The notes beneath the pieces were generated by a model. That model was not told the origin of the DNA, made no database searches, and saw nothing but the letters and a program-made list of their open reading frames with translations. A stretch of 64,000 nt of DNA, taken from the NCBI GenBank assembly GCA_021234155.1, contig JAJEKV010000046.1, forward strand, positions 4,737,665-4,801,664. The letters run 5' to 3'. Positions 62,341-64,000 of the stretch are shown one piece after another; positions within the stretch are counted from its first letter, which is position 1; each line of letters starts with the position of its first letter. The translations under genes were made by a program, and so were the position numbers. Origin of the DNA: Isoetes taiwanensis (taxonomy: Eukaryota; Streptophyta; Lycopodiopsida; Isoetales; Isoetaceae).

Positions 62341-63161
62341 TACATTGCTTCTCTGGCATGTGCACTGCTGTATTGTCATGAGAAACATGTTATTCATCGG
62401 GATATTAAACCCGAGAATTTGCTTATTGGAATAAAGGTAAGCTTAGTGTTTATCCCTCTATTGTAATGTGTTTTTCGAGGTTCACCATTCCTATTTGTAG
62501 CAGGGGGAACTTAAGATAGCAGATTTTGGGTGGTCTGTTCACACTTTCAACAGGAGGCGTACAATGTGTGGAACACTTGATTACCTACCACCCGAAATGG
62601 GTAATTAATATATAAGTTTATATCATTATGCTGCTAAGTGCAAGATTTCATCCTCTTTATGTGTATAAGTCGCAAAACAGCCTACACGATTTTTACATTA
62701 TTACAGTGGAAGGCAAGGAACATGATGCTGGTGTAGATATTTGGAGCTTGGGCATATTGTGTTATGAATTCCTTTTTGGTTCTCCTCCATTTGAGGCACA
62801 AAAACACACATATCGGCGGTATCTTTCTTTCATCGGTCTTATGTGCTTGCTGTTCCACTTTTCATTTCTAACTTGGTATGTGCAGAATTGTGCGGGTGGA
62901 CCTGAAGTTTCCTCCAAAGCCAGTGGTATCCTCTGCTGCCAAAGATCTCATTTGCCAGGTGTAGTAAAGCTTTATTACACATCTTACCTGTTTCATGTGT
63001 TCCCTTTTTCACCTTGCACATCTCATGGATTCCTATATTTTCTGTTTCAGCTGCTAGTGAAAGATTCTTTGCAACGGCTTCCTTTAAAAGAACTGCTTAC
63101 CCATCCATGGATTGTTGCTAATGCAGATCCCTCAGGGATTTATAGCAATAATAGCACTTAA
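62341..63161 (+). CDS. Aurora kinase, C-terminal half only
   Basis: Five exons join in frame with GT-AG introns: 62341-62436, 62504-62600, 62707-62818, 62886-62958, 63051-63161, giving 162 residues and a stop. They contain the catalytic loop [10 protein letters not shown], the DFG motif in [12 protein letters not shown], the activation segment [40 protein letters not shown], and the end [14 protein letters not shown]. This matches plant alpha-type Aurora kinases (AUR1/AUR2), mitotic Ser/Thr kinases, almost residue for residue. Two residues appear to be missing before TYRR compared with the Arabidopsis protein as I recall it. The glycine loop, the catalytic Lys and the rest of the N-lobe are absent from the window upstream. 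Either a very long intron or a truncated duplicate would explain this. Confidence 0.9.
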
Positions 63162-64000
63162 GGTTTAGTATATTCATTTTGCCAAAATGTTCATATGTAC
63201 ATGAGCGATTGGTACTTGCTCAATGTGCTATGGATATATTTGTTGTTCTGCAGACATAAAGTGAGAGATATTTACCATAGTTTAGAATTACTAAGCTGGA
63301 ATTAGTTTGTTACATTGCTATCAATCACATATATAACAATGCATATAAATGACTTTTCATCTACCACATCGAACCCCATTGATCGATGACAACCTTATGC
63401 CATGGCTTCAAATACAGCCAAATCTTTGTCAGCCAAATCTTTTTTTTCAATCAATACTTGATTTTCTAGCTTCTGCAAGTTTATGATTTTTAGCAATGTG
63501 TCTTTTGTTGGGCATGATAATTTGGATTTGAAAAATCTTTCTTCCTATTTTCTTTGCTTTTTGTCTATTTACTTTTGAGGAGAAACTGTAGAAGTTTTCT
63601 CTTGCACGCAAAAAATTAGATATACAAAACTTGGGAATGTGGAATAGGAAATCTCCCTTATACAAAGGGGAAGCATATGGTACGACTTAAGTGTGGGATA
63701 AAAACTCCAGTTCAGCTTAAGTTCCTTACGACAGAGTTAATAGATGAAGTTTATAAAGTAAGAATACGGTTTAAAAGCCATTGAATCTCGCAGTCAATCC
63801 ATTGTGATATCACTAGAATTTTGAACATTAGGTCTCTAGTTCAAGAACCCAAAAGTGTGTTGTGTGAGATGACCAGTTTAATAATGTCTTTGTAATAATT
63901 TAAAATTTGCTTGTTTCCCCAAGACCATAGCAACTCTTCAGGTCCTTGCTCGGTGTTATGTTCAAGGCCATTGTTGCATTTTGGCTCCTTTCAAAGATCT
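63162..64000. other. 3' flank of the Aurora exons; no further gene
   Basis: AT-rich sequence, probably including the 3' UTR of the kinase. No second gene or repeat recognised. Confidence 0.5.

Overview
This window looks like nuclear DNA of a land plant, most likely a fern or another seed-free vascular plant. Coding exons are split by short GT-AG introns. Plant L1-type LINEs, RTE-like elements, Ty3/gypsy relics and a hAT-type element fill most of the space, and a decayed plastid 23S rRNA insert is present. The PPR fragments have the wording typical of the very large PLS-class PPR families of ferns and lycophytes. The taxon is inferred from style, not from a database match.

Three host genes can be spliced by eye into complete reading frames, all on the minus strand. 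They are an AFG1/ZapE-type mitochondrial AAA+ ATPase with two C-terminal EF-hands (13938-18168, 12 exons, 522 aa), a short-chain dehydrogenase/reductase of the plant C-factor-like group (46570-49453, 6 exons, 282 aa), and an NPF/PTR-family transporter (49832-52458, 5 exons, 623 aa). A fourth gene, the C-terminal half of a plant Aurora kinase, is on the plus strand near the right end (62341-63161, five clean exons). Its N-terminal kinase exons are not in the window, and a PPR relic lies just upstream. An FCP1/HAD-like gene (8673-10449, minus) has one frameshift and degenerate catalytic residues. A multi-exon gene of unknown family (38048-40665, minus) is badly broken.

Layout: 1-8.6 kb has a P-type PPR relic, a 5'-truncated LINE and otherwise AT-rich sequence. 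8.7-18.2 kb has the FCP1-like gene, a hAT-like element with an 8-bp target duplication, and the AFG1-like gene. 18.3-25.3 kb is an inverted-repeat element split by a 6.6-kb LINE with a perfect 17-bp target-site duplication. 25.3-25.7 kb is a rearranged plastid rRNA insert. 25.8-34.0 kb is a second, longer LINE on the minus strand that carries small ORFs ahead of its gag-like ORF. 34-38 kb is a Ty3/gypsy relic with two nested insertions. 38-46.5 kb has the unknown broken gene, a long hairpin, and RTE-like relics. 46.5-52.5 kb is the compact SDR-NPF pair. 52.5-62 kb is gene-poor with another LINE relic and tandem repeats, followed by the Aurora exons.

I see no operon-like or defence-like gene system. 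The most novel signals lie inside the retrotransposons: a repeated small domain upstream of ORF1 in the second LINE, a cysteine domain present at both ends of the first LINE, and a 50-bp RTE tail inserted with 17-bp direct repeats. The calcium-binding extension of the AFG1-like ATPase is the most notable host-gene feature.
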